64,000 nucleotides of DNA from Brasilonema angustatum HA4187-MV1 (GTDB lineage Bacteria > Cyanobacteriota > Cyanobacteriia > Cyanobacteriales > Nostocaceae): assembly GCA_019359695.1 (NCBI GenBank), contig JAHHGV010000002.1, positions 248,001 through 312,000 of the forward strand, in the 5' to 3' direction. The position numbers and the translations under genes were made by a program. The notes below the pieces were generated by a model. That model made no database searches and was not told the DNA's origin. It worked only from the letters and a program-made list of their open reading frames with translations. Shown in pieces: positions 62,632 to 64,000 of this stretch (positions are counted from its first letter, which is position 1; each line of letters starts with the position of its first letter).

Positions 62632-64000
62632 TCAAGCCCTTTTTACTTCTGTGGAGCTTAGTAGTTCTTGATAATACCGCTCCATTTCATCAGGCAAATA
62701 TGTCATCTGTTGCAACTGTTGCTGACTCAACTTGTAAGCTTGAGTAATATTAATCCGGCTTAAGAAATCCAAATCGTGGGAAATGACCCAAAGCGTTCCT
62801 TGGTACTCATTAATACCTTCAATTATTTGGTCAACCGTTTCAATATCCAGATTATTCGTTGGCTCATCAAGAATTAGCAGGTCGATTTCTGAAATACTAA
62901 TGATGGCGATCGCCAATCTTGCCAATTCACCTCCACTCAACACCGATGCGCTTTTGTTCACATCATCCTCTTTAAAAAGGAAGTGTCCCAACTGCTGGCG
63001 CAAAAGCTGATAATTAAGATTAGGATTAGCGGCTTGCATGTTTTCCAGAATCGTTTGCTTTCGATTTACCAGTTCATAAGTTTGGTCGAGGTACACAGCT
63101 TTCATCGCAGGAGCAAGTAAAATCTCACCTGACTGTAAAATTGCTGTTGTATTTTCTATTCCCAAGATTGCTTTTGCCAAACTAGATTTACCTGAACCAT
63201 TAGCACCAGCAATAACGATTCTGTCACCAGAGGACACATGAAGCTGGATATTTGAAATCAGCAGGTGTTCTCCTACCTTGAGATTTGCATCTTGAATATC
63301 AATGAGATTTCTACGTTTTTGGCTTCTTTGTTCTAGTTGAAGACTTGTCGCCTTCGTGGTTTTCACCTTAGTTTCTGCAAATTTTTGAGTAGCTTTCTCT
63401 ATAGCTGCTTCATGTTTTTGTTTTGCAATTCCAGCGGTCACTTCTGCTTTTCGTTTCATTGCTCCAGCTACAATTTTAGGAATGCTACCCGCTAGTTGAC
63501 GACCATTTCTGCTAGATTGGGCTGCTCGTTGCTGTTCTTGCAACGCTGAAGCTTTGGCACGTTTGAGTTCTTTTCTCGCAACTTCGTGCGATCGCACTCT
63601 CGCCTCTAATTCTATTTCCTTTTGCTCTCGATACAGCGAAAAATTTCCTCCATAAACTTTCACACCTTCTGGTGTCAGTTCCCAAGTTATATCAGTAACT
63701 TGGTCTAGAAAAAATGGCTTGTGAGAGACAATAACAAACGCTCCATCAAAGCCGTTAAGAAAAAACCTCAAACTTTCTAACGCCATCAAGTCCATATGAT
63801 TCGTTGGCTCATCTAGTAGTAACACCTTTGGTTCACTAGATAAACCAATAGCCAGAAATAGTTTTGTGAGTTCCCCACCACTCAGATTAACAAGTGGTAA
63901 AGATAAGTCAAGCGTCGTGCTGAATCTTGCCTCTAAAATCTCTCCAACTTTCCACCATTCTTCAGAAATAGAACTTAGAAAATTGAGTACTGTATCTGCT
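62632..64000 (-). CDS. ABC-F family ATP-binding protein, 5' end outside window
   Basis: The frame stays open to the window edge, so the N-terminal part is missing here. Visible are the first-domain end (LSGGELTKLFLAIGLSSEPK and LLLDEPTNHMDLMALE), a charged coiled linker of about 90 residues, and a complete second domain. The second Walker A is VIAGANGSGKSSLAKAIL, the signature LSGGELARLAIAIISI, and Walker B LLILDEPTNNLDIETVD. No membrane domain, so it belongs to the soluble ABC-F class that acts on ribosomes (translation factor or antibiotic protection). The subgroup is uncertain. A GTG at 63825 inside the first domain is not the real start. Confidence 0.88.
   Translation of the reverse strand, partial: ADTVLNFLSSISEEWWKVGEILEARFSTTLDLSLPLVNLSGGELTKLFLAIGLSSEPKVLLLDEPTNHMDLMALESLRFFLNGFDGAFVIVSHKPFFLDQVTDITWELTPEGVKVYGGNFSLYREQKEIELEARVRSHEVARKELKRAKASALQEQQRAAQSSRNGRQLAGSIPKIVAGAMKRKAEVTAGIAKQKHEAAIEKATQKFAETKVKTTKATSLQLEQRSQKRRNLIDIQDANLKVGEHLLISNIQLHVSSGDRIVIAGANGSGKSSLAKAILGIENTTAILQSGEILLAPAMKAVYLDQTYELVNRKQTILENMQAANPNLNYQLLRQQLGHFLFKEDDVNKSASVLSGGELARLAIAIISISEIDLLILDEPTNNLDIETVDQIIEGINEYQGTLWVISHDLDFLSRINITQAYKLSQQQLQQMTYLPDEMERYYQELLSSTEVKRA

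Overview
This 64-kb window comes from a cyanobacterial chromosome, most likely a filamentous heterocyst-forming species (Nostocales, Scytonema/Tolypothrix-like). The evidence is psbO, psaB, bciB, Calvin-type gap2, vipp1, rpaB, a CCB-type cytochrome assembly gene and DciA with a zinc ribbon. HIP1 octamers (GCGATCGC) are frequent, and there is a heavy load of short tandem and dispersed palindromic repeats. No rRNA, tRNA or CRISPR array was recognised. Most of the window is about 40-45% GC by eye; 59.2-62.4 kb is clearly richer.

Layout. 0.5-5.6 kb: a minus-strand block with sigF, a lipoprotein, a small protein, an OmpA-domain remnant and a large repeat-containing protein. 7-9.8 kb: psbO, repeats and a small conserved-type protein. 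10.3-13.9 kb: ftsQ, an orphan ORF and ftsZ. 14.5-21.3 kb: grxC-gshB (glutathione), bciB (chlorophyll), a psaB without psaA, and cinA. 22.1-23.2 kb: two tandem double-glycine-leader peptide genes. 23.9-26.5 kb: murC-murB. 26.8-27.2 kb: a decayed nadD. 27.9-38.9 kb: housekeeping genes gap2, thiL, an aminotransferase, thioredoxin, vipp1 and pspA, a SPOR-like protein, dciA and menB.

39-50.1 kb is the most accessory part. A 722-bp near-identical duplication carries a PAP2 phosphatase on both sides of a KAP-family P-loop NTPase. It is followed by two DUF347 membrane proteins and a third, truncated one. Then come an SbtA-like permease, a PepSY protein, a DUF2127 protein and a histidine kinase/OmpR-type regulator pair. 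Three promoters here share an 11-bp-periodic direct repeat of the CTTGAC type placed a constant distance from the -10 box, which suggests a local regulon.

51-58.5 kb is housekeeping again: radA and rpaB divergent, a CCB-type gene, DUF456, a PD-(D/E)XK-like protein, a PP2C phosphatase, an ABC1 kinase and a small conserved-type protein. 59.2-62.4 kb is a GC-rich, proteobacterial-looking pair: a periplasmic binding protein and a PF04185 phosphoesterase. The window ends inside an ABC-F ATPase.

Repeats are the main theme. At least five MITE-like elements with terminal inverted repeats are visible, one with a 7-bp target duplication. One family is present as an empty form and as a form carrying a nested palindromic-repeat insertion. 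Short repeats have entered reading frames without breaking them in ftsQ, cinA, the lipoprotein, the KAP NTPase and the 799-residue protein.
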